Below are positions 53,861-64,000 of a stretch of 64,000 nucleotides of DNA, in pieces. Position numbers and translations under genes: made by a program. The DNA is from Physcomitrium patens. Lineage: Eukaryota > Streptophyta > Bryopsida > Funariales > Funariaceae. Numbering within the stretch: position 1 is the first letter of the stretch; the number at the start of each line of letters is the position of its first letter. The stretch covers positions 7,889,067 through 7,953,066 of the forward strand of contig NC_037269.1 in the NCBI RefSeq assembly GCF_000002425.4, written 5' to 3'. The notes beneath the pieces were generated by a model. The model was not told the origin of the DNA. It worked only from the letters and a program-made list of their open reading frames with translations, and searched no databases.

Positions 53861-53967
53861 TGAGTGTGTGTGTGTGTGTATGTGTGTGTATATATATATA
53901 TATATATAGATGAGTGTATGTGTGTGTGTGTGTGTGTATGTGTATATATATATATATATATATATAA
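53765..53967. repeat. Compound (AT)n/(GT)n microsatellite with higher-order repeat
   Basis: Three blocks of the pattern (AT)n - GATGAGTG or GATATAGATG - (GT)n with TATG interruptions follow one another, each about 60-70 bp. The minus-strand frame through it is Tyr/Ile/Thr/His simple sequence. Confidence 0.93.
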
Positions 53968-54199
53968 ACATATTCAATCTAGTTAATAATCTAAAAAATT
54001 AAAACTATTTATTTTTGAATCAATTACACACACACATATATATATAAGTAAATTTACAAAAATAAATATAAAAATTATAGTTTATTTGTAAAAAATCTAA
54101 TTTCAACTAATTTTTTTTAAAAAAAGTGTTTATTTCATACTTGTGAAAAATATATTGATATCAATAAAAATAAGAGAAATTAGGCAAAAAATCATTAGA

Positions 54200-54480
54200 A
54201 ATGAGTAATAATAAGTAAATTTGATAATATTTTGTATAGAATCTCTATAAGCAAGGATTTGTCTTTTCAAGTATTTATAAGTAATTTGTAGGTTAAAAAT
54301 TGGGCCAAGAAGTTAGTTAAATGTTGTACATATTAGAAACTTATTTTGCAAGTTAGACACATATTGGATGATGAATCAAAAAAATTTATAAAGTTTATTA
54401 ATTAAATAATATATATAAAAATAAATTGAGGTCTTCTTCTTTCTTTTTAATTTAATTTTTTTTTTTTTTACTTTATATTT
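54200..54480 (+). mobile_element. Strongly decayed LTR fragment of the chromovirus family
   Basis: It keeps a string of LTR landmarks in order (GGGCCAAGAAGTTAG, ACATATTAGAAACTT, GCAAGTTAGACACATATTGGA, TTAATTAAATAATATATA, GAGGTCTTCTTC) at low identity and high AT. Plus orientation, very old. Confidence 0.55.
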
Positions 54481-54769
54481 CGAATCTCTAAATTATTTTT
54501 AATTAATAATTGTTATAAAAATTTCTATCTTTTGTCTATCTTGTTTGCTATCTCTCTTTGAATGTCACAATAGTTGTTAACTTCTTTAGAATTTTATTAT
54601 GATTAATGCCCTTAACTATTTGAAAAGAGTACTAATTTATTGTATTTCTTTTATTTTAGAATATTTTACAAACTTTATATCTTGAAAAGTTTATAAAATA
54701 TATACTTTTCATCAAAGACATTAATCATAATAAATTTATAAAAAAACAATTCACTCTTTTGACATTCAA

Positions 54770-56000
54770 GAAGACAAAGTAGACAAATTTAAAATAGATA
54801 TAAGATAGAAACTAAAATAATTATTGCCTAATACAAAGAAATTAAATATTCTTGAATTAAGTCATGAATAAAAGAAAGATATTGACTAGAGTGAGAAAGG
54901 CCTTATTCTTACCTCCATACATACTATCTAATTTAGGAGTTATATGATAGTGTTTTATATGTTATCCAATATATATCTAACTTGTAAGGTAAGTTTTTGA
55001 CATGTCTATAAAATGGTCAACTTAAACTACAAGTGGCTAACATATTCAACATGGGGTCAACTTATAAAACAAATGGTCAATATGTGAAATATGTGGCCAA
55101 TTTATTGGCTAAGTTTTGAACCTATTTATCTCCTAAAAAAAATTGTAAAGTCAATTTTATATGTACAAAACTACTAAGAAGCTTCTCTTTAAGATATCAT
55201 TAAATTTATGTACTTTTACTTCTATCTAAATTTTTTTATCCTTCTAATTATTAATGCCAACTTTGATGTCCATGTCATTATTTCTTCTAGAGACAAGTTC
55301 TATAAGGAGCAATGATTATATGTTGAAGAAGTCTAAAATACAATAAATTATACTAGCCACATTTTGTGATCTTTGTTTTCTTTTAAGGTAAGTGATAGAT
55401 CCTCTCAACTACTGATAGTATTTCATATTAAAGTGAGAATATCTGCTTGTTATTTGATCTTTGTTGAGACCTTTATAACTTCTTAATAAACAATAGTTAT
55501 TAAATCAAATTTTTTGGTTATTCATTTTTCATCTTATTAGTACCAAAAATATAAATAAACCATAAAAAAAAGACAGAAAATAAAATGAAATCTTTATTAA
55601 ACATGTTTTACTTTATAATAAAGAATTTCTTAGTACTTTATCTTAATTTTGTTAGATATTGCTCATGAAAAGCATCAATCCTCTATGCCTTACTTGCAAG
55701 ATTTTTCAATAGCTTTCATGTGTATCTACTAATATTACATATGTTCTAATGTATAAGATATTTCAATCTATTTTAGGAAAGCATTGAGTCTAAAACCTCT
55801 TCTATTTCAAACTCTTGAATTTTGTTTACTTCTCTAAGAGGGTGTTGTATTTGTCTTCTTTTAAATATATTCAATGTCTTATATAATTCAAAAAAAAATA
55901 CACTATAGATCTTTACAAACTTAGGTAACTATAATCAATATACAACTAAATTGATCTATTCACAATAAAAAATAGTATCTAAATAAAATATCTAATAAGC
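54770..56000 (-). mobile_element. Strongly decayed 3' end of a chromovirus (LTR plus chromodomain region)
   Basis: Read on the plus strand it follows copy 2 from its 3' LTR inward. It first shows LTR words (ACTATCTAA, AACTTGTAAGGTAAGTTTTT, GGCCAA-TT-TTGGC). The conserved leader TTCTAGAGACAAGTTC then appears at 55.29 kb, followed by a CTCTCAACTA block at 55.41 kb. At 55.64-55.9 kb a ghost of the chromodomain region is recognisable only by word order. Heavily broken and too decayed to count. It is far older than copies 1 and 2. Confidence 0.72.
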
Positions 56001-56980
56001 TATAATTTATTTTAAAGATAAATTAATATAATATAATATTGAATAAAAATTATAACTATGACATTTTTTAATGAATTTTATATCAATTTAAGATGATATT
56101 ACTATGATATGGTTTAATAAAATATTTAATTTTTTATTAATGTAAACTAAAATTAGAATAATGGTTTGTTTGAGATAATAATTTTATTTTTATAATATAT
56201 CAGCAAGTATAAGATATGTTGTTTTTTGTAAATATTATCATTAATCTTAATTATTGAAGTTTTTTATTAAAATAAATTCAAATAAAATCATTAATTTTTT
56301 CCTTATTATTGTATTGAAATAATGATTTTGTTTAATAATCATTAATTTAGTATAAAATTAGCTTATAAAGAGAAATTTAAATAACAAAAGAGATTTAAAA
56401 GCACTATTCAAGATTTTAAAAATTATTTTTTATTTTTTTATTTTTTATATAAATATTTTAAAAAATATATTAAAAAAAAATATTTTTATTGTATTCAATA
56501 ATATTACACTTTTTTAAAGTATATTTTATACTTTCTTATAGTATAATTTTATACTATCATGTAAAATAATTTATTCTAAAAATTTAATTTGGTATGTAAA
56601 TTTTTATTATTGATATTTATAATATTTAATAAATTTTTATTTTAAAATTAAATAATTTATTTTTAGATAATAAATAAAATAAAAATTTATAATTTATAAT
56701 TTTGATTATTGATTAATATTTTGTTTAATTCTTTTTATAAGAAGTCTTTTATTTTGAAAAAAATTAAATATCTTAATTTGATATATAGGTTAAGTTTAAT
56801 CATATAAACAAAACAATGGTTTTCAATTTCTTATATTTTTTAAGCCTTAGTAAGAGCTACATGCCTTAATTCATATATAATATAATTTTGTAAAAGACAT
56901 ACATTTTCATCTAAAGTTTCTTTTAGTTTTTTCTTAGGATTTAAAGATTAAGAAAGAGTAAGATACAAAAGAAAAAGTAT
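56000..56980. other. Extremely AT-rich DNA
   Basis: Almost pure A/T with runs of T and A. It may be the further inward decay of the relic to its left, but nothing is recognisable. Confidence 0.5.
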
Positions 56981-56986
56981 TGTACC

Positions 56987-57195
56987 TATGGTAAAAGATT
57001 CTATCTTTCTTCATATTGAGAATTTATTAAATCCTAGAATGATGTGGATGAAGCTTAGAGACTTGTATCAATCAAATTCTTTGAATCATAGACTATCTCT
57101 TAAATCTCAACTCTACAACTTGAGAATAATAAACAAAATTAGTATTGGGCAACATCTCATGATTATCAATAACTTGATTGAATAACTTGCAAACA
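56987..57195 (+). mobile_element. Ty1/copia gag scrap (fossil)
   Basis: About 65 codons read like the copia-type gag domain (UBN2/retrotran_gag_2): MWMKLRDLYQSNSLNHRL, then LKSQLYNLRI, then SIGQHLMIINNLIEQL. The pattern 'W.KL...Y.S.S...R..L...L..L...' is typical. Only a fragment of one element is present, with no LTR seen. It is old and broken. Confidence 0.7.
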
Positions 57196-57362
57196 GTATG
57201 ATACAAAAGAAAAAGTAAGATACAAAAGAAAGAGTAAGATACAAAAGAAAAACGCGTAAGATACAAAAGAAAGAGTAAGATACAAAAGAAAAACGCGTAA
57301 GATATTTCGTAAAGATCTATCAAAAAGAAAAAGAAAGAGTAAGATACAAAAGAAAAACGCGT
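57196..57362. repeat. Minisatellite of GTAAGATACAAAAGAAA units
   Basis: Six copies of a GATACAAAAGAAA core, mostly in AGTAAGATACAAAAGAAAG and CGTAAGATACAAAAGAAAAA versions spaced 19-22 bp, plus one broken unit. A further single copy lies before the gag scrap near 56.95 kb. The array forms the boundary between the transposon-rich block and the TPX2 gene's 3' flank. Confidence 0.9.
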
Positions 57363-57942
57363 TTTGTACACAATTAAATGCCTAAGTATAACTACAGTAA
57401 TCTGCCCAGCCAATCAGGTGGTGTCTATCAGTAACGGATGGCTATAGATGACCTCTGTAAGTAGGACGAGAGTGTCAACAAAGATTAGTCTTCATTAGTA
57501 AGGAGGGATAAAGCAGATAGATACATGAGGTATGCTTTCGATTGATCCAAAAAGTAATTCAATGAAGAGCAGGTAGAATTTCTTACAATATACTATTTAT
57601 TCAAATGAATACCCTGGTAAGAGAACTGAAGCTTGCTTTATTAGTCTACAATAGTTCCCATGAGAATCTCTTCTAGACTCCACGTATCTTTCAATATCTG
57701 TAAGTATGGTATGAGCACCAACTCGTGGAACTCAATGATGAATGGATTATTTCTTGCAGAAATATTGTGCCTGCCTAAAACAAACTTTTGTATAATTTTC
57801 CAAGCAACTTGGAAGTAAAGCATGAGTAGCATAGAAGTTGAGGCTTTTATGTTACATTGTAATAAGAGAATTAAAAAAAAAGTCTATTTGTGCATCAAGA
57901 AACGGTAGAGGGAGCTCTGAAGTATCCGTGGAATTAGTTCTG
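57363..57942 (-). other. Probable 3' UTR and flank of the TPX2 gene
   Basis: Composition returns to balanced at about 57.36 kb, right after the minisatellite. The stretch up to the TPX2 stop codon has no other gene and most likely contains the 3' UTR. The cleavage site was not located. Confidence 0.45.
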
Positions 57943-60900
57943 TCACCGCTCCTTCTGCAAAGTTTTCTTCGAAAACTGAGGTGACATTGGTTTGGTAGGT
58001 TCTTTTGTGGACCTGCGGGAACAAACACAAACACAGTTGATTAATGAGTTTTTTCAAGGAACAACACCATCCCACAAGGAACCTATCAGAAAAGATCAAT
58101 ATATGTTCCAGAGAGATTCAGTCAACTCTATCAATATCATGGTTCTGAAATGTTTTTAAGGCAATATGTGATGCTCAGTTTGAACTGCCCTTATTACGAA
58201 CTACCAATTGTACACCTTATTGTATAACTTTTCGATGTTACCAGGAAACCGCAGTCACTAGACATAACATGCATCGTAGTCCCTCATAATCTACTTGCTC
58301 AAAAGCATGATGTAGCCTGAGATAAAACGTTCAAATCAATCCAGTAAGTCCTCTCAACATACTCTCAAGGGATCAGAGAGGTCATGGATCTTAATACAAA
58401 GAGTTGATTATCCTGTACCGAAGTGGTAGGCGTGGTCGAGGAAATGCTGGCATTGGACGAGCTGTAGGTATCATTTCCTTTCTCATAGCCTTCAAAAACC
58501 TCTCCTCTTCTGCCTGTGACAGAAAAACTCCAGCTTGGATGAGTTAAAGGTGTGATACAATAACCTTCTGGCATAAGTAAGAAGGATATGTGTGTATGTG
58601 TGTGTATACATACATACATACATATATGGGAAAGAACATAACACATTGATTATTCAATACTATAATGAAATTAGAAATGATTTTTCAAGATATCAAAAGT
58701 TGTCTGCATGCCTCGATGGTCAGAACGGTTATCATGGAGTGAATGTAAGTTAACAGAGAAAACCACTAATATGAAATGAAAATTACCTTTTTGGCAGCTT
58801 CGTACATTTCACGATAGCGCTTGTACTGCATCTGCTTCTCCACCACCTATCAGGTGCAGACAATGTAAAGGGATTTTAATGCTGATGGCTGTATGTACCA
58901 CATGGAAGCTTTACATACCTATAGCAGGTACTTAGAAAGTTGTGCTGTAACGGACTTCATTAAAACATCTTTCATAGCACACTCCTTAATAAATTGTATC
59001 CACACATTGAAATTATATAAGTTATGTAGGTTAACAACATCCCATTCCCTTAACATCCTAAATATTGTGTGAAGTTTAGCATTGGGTAGTCGGAGTCAAT
59101 CAAATTTCCCTGCAATCTGTACAGCTAGTTTGTTAGTCTAGTCCGTACACGACACCAAAATGCACATGCCACTTTGAAACCTACAGTGCAAAAATCAACT
59201 ACCAGGAAAATGTTGAAGTACTACCTTTTTATCGAATTCTCCTCTCTCAACAGCACGTTGATCAACAAGGAGATTAAATTCATCAATAGTAGTGAGCGCT
59301 TTTCTTGGAATTTCTGGCAAAACAGCTGGTACTCTGCAATAAAATCGAAGTACACATGATCCCTCAAAATGATAGTACCAATAACTGAAAATTAAGATCT
59401 AACATGGCCACATGAGTCAAGTCTACGGAGTTTTACGAATGGAAAGCATTGATCATAACAATTTAAAGCAACAAAATGTTGGCGTACGCAAATGATGGTT
59501 CCATGAAACTACTGATTATCTTGTACTTGTAAGATGTTTAAGATGGAATGGTACCGCTAAATTAGCAGAAAATAGGTTCACACGATCTTAGTGTTCACTT
59601 CCAACTCTCATACTATGCAGTTCGAGAAAGACAAAAAAAGTTTACTAAAACTAATGACATTGTCTTAGATTTCGGAAAGAATCTGAAGTTCACATGTAGA
59701 ATACTTCAGAAAAGATGAGAGAAAGTAAATAATATGCACAGGAACGAACTTGGAGAGGTTGGGTTGCGCATGAAATTCTCTTAGCGCAGCGTTGAGTTGT
59801 TCAGCTTGGATGCGTTCTTGTGCTAGCCGTTCTTGCTCCTGTTCGTGAAGCAACAAACTTTCCAAATAGAAAGGCTCCGGCTTCGTGCATTCTTTGGGAA
59901 CTGGCTTAGGAGGTATCTGGAACAAATAAATATAGGGTATCACCTGCTGATGTAAGTACCGTGGTATCTGCGTTGCACTAATCTCTAAACAACGATAGGG
60001 CGCCTAACAGTCCAAGGAATTCGAAGTTAAGTAACAGATGTACTCAATCGCATCTATCTTAGACAAACCTAACGTTAGATAGGAACTTCAGGATGACTAA
60101 ATCCAAAAACATCGAAAGTGCAAGCTTCTAATATATGCTTACATCTGGGATCTCAGTGGTCAAAGGTAGAGGGTTCGCTATCGGTATTCGAGCCTTGGAT
60201 TCATCCTGCTGTTGTCGAATTCTCTCCTGAATTTCCCTCATTCCCTTTGCAAGTCCACGGTCCTATTGTAGAAACAATAAAATTATATCAGATATAAAAG
60301 CCTGGAATATTATGTGTCAAAAATTTCGAATGAATAAAGTACATGCAGACACATTATATCATCATGATGAGAGATAAAATCTACAATATGAATAGCAGTA
60401 CATATAGTACCTGAGAAATGGACGACAGAAAAGCTCATTGCATTGCAATATATGAAAATGAAAACAATGCTTACATCGGTAGCCAGATGAAAGGGTTTTG
60501 GTATTGTCGGTCGTAATGGTTTTTCGCCCTTGCTTGGCTTGGTTATCGCAAGCTAACCATGCACATCAGAGTGGAACAAACAATAAGCACCATCATTAAC
60601 AATTCTAAGTTCTAAAAAACATGGCGACATTGAGTGTTGCGCTGGCCTACATCGGTTCATTGGTTTGTTCTTACCTTCTGTACTTGATCCGCCAATAAGT
60701 CTGGATCACGTGAGTGGGCACGTTCGTCGGTCTTCAAGTGAAACTCCTACAATGAACAAACGTATCGAACTCCATTTAGAACTTTAACTCAACAACACAA
60801 GAAATAGAAATAGCCACCACAAATTAGTAATTTTGTCAAAGGACACTCACTTGTGGCGTGGTAACCTCTCTTTTCTGGTTCCTATGAACACCAAGGTCAC

Positions 60901-63679
60901 CCTTGCTCTCAAAAATCTGCAAACAAAAGATCACAGATTGGGTTGGAGAGACACGAATTGCATGGTGCGTCCTTGTTGGATAGATGTCAATAACCATATT
61001 CAAGGTTCTAATCTACTGCTTCATCATTACTAATCTAAATCCCGTTTGATCACCACATTTCAGTGCACAGCAGCAACCAATTCATTGATACAACATCGCC
61101 AGATATCAGAAACAGAGCATCGAGATGTCACCATCTTGTTTAATGGACGGGCTTTGAACTTCGGCATGTTCGCAAGCTCCTCTTCTTCTAGCTCTTTCGA
61201 ACTCTTCACCCTACGAATGGTGCCAGTTTCAAAAGCGTTCATTGGAAGAACAAGCATTGCTTATATGTAGAACTAAACGAATCAATATTAAATACGAGAT
61301 CCGAACTTAAAGCCAACTCATAGAGCTACGAATTGCTAGCAGATGCAACCAAAATTGAGGATTTTCAGACGTACGTAGAAGGGCGAACACGGCTAGCTGT
61401 TTGAAGCTGCGGCGGACGCATTTTTGAAAAGTCTTTTGGTTTTGACACATTCTCCTGAATATGATTACACTCATTGTAAGCATACCATCGCAAGTAACGA
61501 AACTTTGAACAAAAGATTCGTGGATATTGTTGGAAACACCAGAATCAGATGTCACTCTCATAGCAGACTAAGTTAAAACACACACCGAAGTACAGACAGA
61601 ATCTATAGATGAGGAACTCGCTGAGCTTGCATGATGCTGAGCTCGTTCCATGGTGTGTAGGTGGAACTCCTGTGGACGAAAACAATCAATTATAAGCCAT
61701 CGACATTAAAATGAAAGCAGTTAACCAGATAGAAAAGAGCACAAGTAGATTGACTACTGTTGCATTTCTAACAATCATTTTGATACTGGAAAGACGACTC
61801 GCCAGTCTGACTTTCGTTGCCTTCGAAAGAGTATCTATCAGGTAATCAAGCTGGTAATGAGACAATGTCAAGAGCTCAAAATCCATCATGTAAATCTGAT
61901 AGAAAGTCACCTGAAACTCTGGTACGTGCGGAATGGATTTAGAAAAAGTGGGTAACACAGGCGCTTCAAGAATCTGCGCCCAACATAATCACTCAGAAGT
62001 AGCCGGTTTAAGAAGCAACAGACTAATATATGTATCACAAGTCTCTCCCCGTATCATCTGATTGGTTAACAATCTATAGTTTGATATACATTCGCAGTGG
62101 AACTGGCAGTTTAATCGGGATTATCAACTTAGAGAAGGTCTTGAATTGCCTACGAATTGTAAAAACTTGGACCTTGAGATTGCAAAACAGAAGTTTTTTT
62201 TTTTTTTTTTTTTTTTTGAACATATTCCCTCACATATGGCCATTGGTTTCCTGACGGCAGACACCAAAGATTACACAATTTGGGATAGTTACCTTCTTTG
62301 GTACTGGGCGAGCCTTGAACTTCGGCATCCTAGCGAGCATTTCCTCTTCAAGTTCTGCTGCACTTTTCACCCTGTTGGGCATATCTTATCACGTCAACTT
62401 CCACGCAGAAAACCACTCGATGTCGCCAAATATCATTTGTTATGCAAAGACTTGATCTAGAATGAAAACAGAATGCGTCATCACAGAATTTGGCATGAAA
62501 GCTCTTGCTACTCATTAACTAATCGTGGCAGTAGCTGATGGGCATGGTGATGAAACCAGCGTGCAAACAAACTCTGATTTCGGGTTCGAAAGAAAGACTG
62601 GTTATTTGAAATCTCTAATTTTTCACAGTAACTATCCACCTTTGGTACTGTATCGAAGAAAATATGTTTCGCAATCATGAAAGAAAATATTCTCAAGAGA
62701 AAGGCGATGTGAAGTAACAAACTTTGGGGGGCGAATTCTCTGAGATGTTCCAAAAGCTGGAGACTTTGCAACCGTTAACTTCGGCTTTCCTTTCTCGTGC
62801 TCCATCACTTTAGTCTATTCAGAAATCAGGCTCACTTTCGTAAAGAAATTATACTTTTTAAGTGAATCAGCAACAAGAAAATCGTCTTTAAAGGCCCATA
62901 TACTTCTTTCACTTCCCTACATGTTGACATGACTTCGCTCTGTATGTTTCACAACCACACATCTAGAGTGAGTAAAGATTATTTACCTCATTAACTGAAT
63001 TGTTGTTGTGAGTGTGAAATCGTTCGGGAGTTTTCAAATGGAACCTTCGGACTCTTTCGGCCATGGAAACGAAGGGTGAGGCCTGAACAGGTAAGAGGGT
63101 CAATGTCGGTAGCAGGTGTACAAAAGACGAGCATCAGTCATCACCTCACAAATCAACAGAAAATGTGATTGATATAAACATATATAAACGGGCGTCGCAT
63201 AAAGATCTGTAAATTACCTTGTTGGAATCTACAGGATGAGTGTGGGCCCGTTCATCTGTACGAAGCTGGAACTCACGAGGTACCGTCAAGGTAGGAGGAT
63301 TCTTTGGTCTCGGCAACCTGTCCTTCATGTAGAGAAGCTGCATTAAAGAATACACAAAAAACTTAATAAGCAGTTCCAAGCAGCTATAGTCTGCACGAAC
63401 AAAATTCGTCCGCTCAGTAACAATTTTGCATTAATCCCTTGTGAACAAGGACCTTATTCCATGTCCAATTTGACCCAATTTCAGACAAAGGTAGCTGCTC
63501 TACCATATGTTGAGGTGAGTTTAATACGAGAGAAAAGTTTACAAGTAGGTAGACTCAAGGTCGATACCTTTTGAAGCCGCTCTCCCTCAAGCTTCTGCTT
63601 TTTCTCAGGTTGGGCATAAAACTTGAAGCTGGCAATGATCGGCTTCTTGTTGGCTGAAGCCTTCTTACGACCACTTCTG
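57943..63679 (-). CDS. TPX2: TPX2 spindle-assembly protein, C-terminal 18 exons (5' part outside window)
   Basis: TPX2 is a microtubule nucleation/bundling factor and Aurora activator that acts on the spindle. Exons (minus): 63679-63568, 63337-63218, 63082-62987, 62814-62723, 62371-62293, 61973-61911, 61669-61586, 61454-61375, 61210-61132, 60916-60851, 60746-60675, 60552-60475, 60262-60143, 59916-59750, 59333-59225, 58849-58790, 58513-58419, 58012-57943. All join in phase and encode 546 residues to a TGA. Five 'xFxLxTxxR' units are visible: EFQLRTDERAHTH, RFHLKTPERFHTH, EFHLHTMERAQHH, EFHLKTDERAHSR and PFHLATD. Two copies of KFKARP are also visible (MPKFKARPVPKK, MPKFKARPLNK). The C-terminal TPX2 domain runs VPAVLPEIPRKALTT ... 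KQMQYKRYREMYEAAKKAEEE-type sequence and ends with SPQFSKKTLQKER. The donor of exon 59750 is weak (AA|GTTCGT). The first base of exon 63679 could be 63676. The N-terminal part is not in the window. Confidence 0.93.
62193..62217. repeat. 25-base poly(T) tract in a TPX2 intron
   Basis: Uninterrupted T run on the plus strand in the intron between the exons ending at 62293 and starting at 61973. Confidence 0.95.
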
Positions 63680-64000
63680 CTGCAGTCACAAAATTATCAA
63701 ATTTCAGGCACCACAATCGATGCTAAGATTACACTAACTGACGTTTAGAATTTGCCAAATATTTTCAAAGATTTTCATTCATCGGTCATTCGGAGTTTCT
63801 CTTTACGAGGTCGCAACAGAGAGAATCACAAGGGTAGTCAGAGAATCGAGGAATCCAATGGCGCACTACAATGTTTCCTTCAATGAGGTTACTCTTTGAA
63901 AGGTAACGTCCACAGAGACGCACATCTCATCCTTGCTAGCTAACGAGAGATAGACAAGAAACGTTTGGAACCTGGAAAATGATAGCCTGTTTTTTGATAT
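63680..64000 (-). other. Intron sequence of the TPX2 gene to the window edge
   Basis: No in-phase exon with GT-AG borders or TPX2-like residues could be recognised here. The next upstream exon presumably lies beyond the window. Confidence 0.4.

Noticed and set aside
53720-53977. 85-codon Tyr/Ile/Thr/His-rich frame
   Set aside because: Translation of a compound AT/GT microsatellite.
63440-63530. tRNA-like words (GGTAGAGC / GCTCTACC) in a TPX2 intron
   Set aside because: The minus strand has a D-arm-like word but no matching anticodon arm, T-arm or acceptor pairing. Treated as chance.
19054-63679. Functional linkage of TRM and TPX2, both microtubule-related
   Set aside because: They are about 35 kb apart with transposon-filled DNA between them, and no shared regulatory feature is visible. 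Plant genes with related roles are often neighbours by chance.

Overview
The window looks like nuclear DNA of a land plant. A moss such as Physcomitrium or a relative is my best guess (about 60% sure). Compact, intron-containing genes of near-balanced base composition sit in very AT-rich intergenic DNA. The genes are plant-type (TRM/LONGIFOLIA, TPX2, bHLH with ACT-like domain). The LTR elements are chromodomain Ty3/gypsy elements that resemble the Tcn1-like, self-primed chromoviruses known from mosses and fungi. All gene models were built by eye from reading frames, splice-site phase and recognised motifs.

Layout. 1-0.6 kb: last exons of a plus-strand gene I do not recognise with confidence. 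0.6-7.3 kb: intergenic, very AT-rich from 3.7 to 6.9 kb. 7.36-9.07 kb (minus): a bHLH transcription factor with a C-terminal ACT-like domain. 9.2-19.0 kb: about 10 kb without a supportable gene, holding a 485-bp inverted-repeat (MITE-like) element and a 311-bp tandem duplication. 19.05-23.26 kb (minus): a complete four-exon TRM/LONGIFOLIA-type gene of 1194 codons. 23.3-33.9 kb: gene-free DNA that becomes AT-rich after about 29 kb. 33.86-47.11 kb: two chromodomain Ty3/gypsy fossils inserted tail-to-tail, each with intact LTR ends and its own 5-bp target duplication. 47-57.4 kb: very AT-rich DNA with strongly decayed copies of the same family, a Ty1/copia gag scrap, a compound AT/GT microsatellite and a minisatellite. 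57.94 kb to the right edge (minus): the last 18 coding exons of a TPX2 spindle-assembly gene.

Function. TRM and TPX2 proteins both act on microtubule arrays (cortical/preprophase arrays and the spindle, respectively), and the bHLH is a nuclear DNA-binding regulator. The genes are widely spaced with separate promoters, and nothing suggests that they are co-regulated.

The most interesting signals are two. First, both LTR elements carry an 11-nt match between the predicted 5' end of their RNA and the site just inside the 5' LTR, the signature of Tf1-type self-priming. Second, the TPX2 gene contains a phase-conserved four-exon module present twice in tandem.
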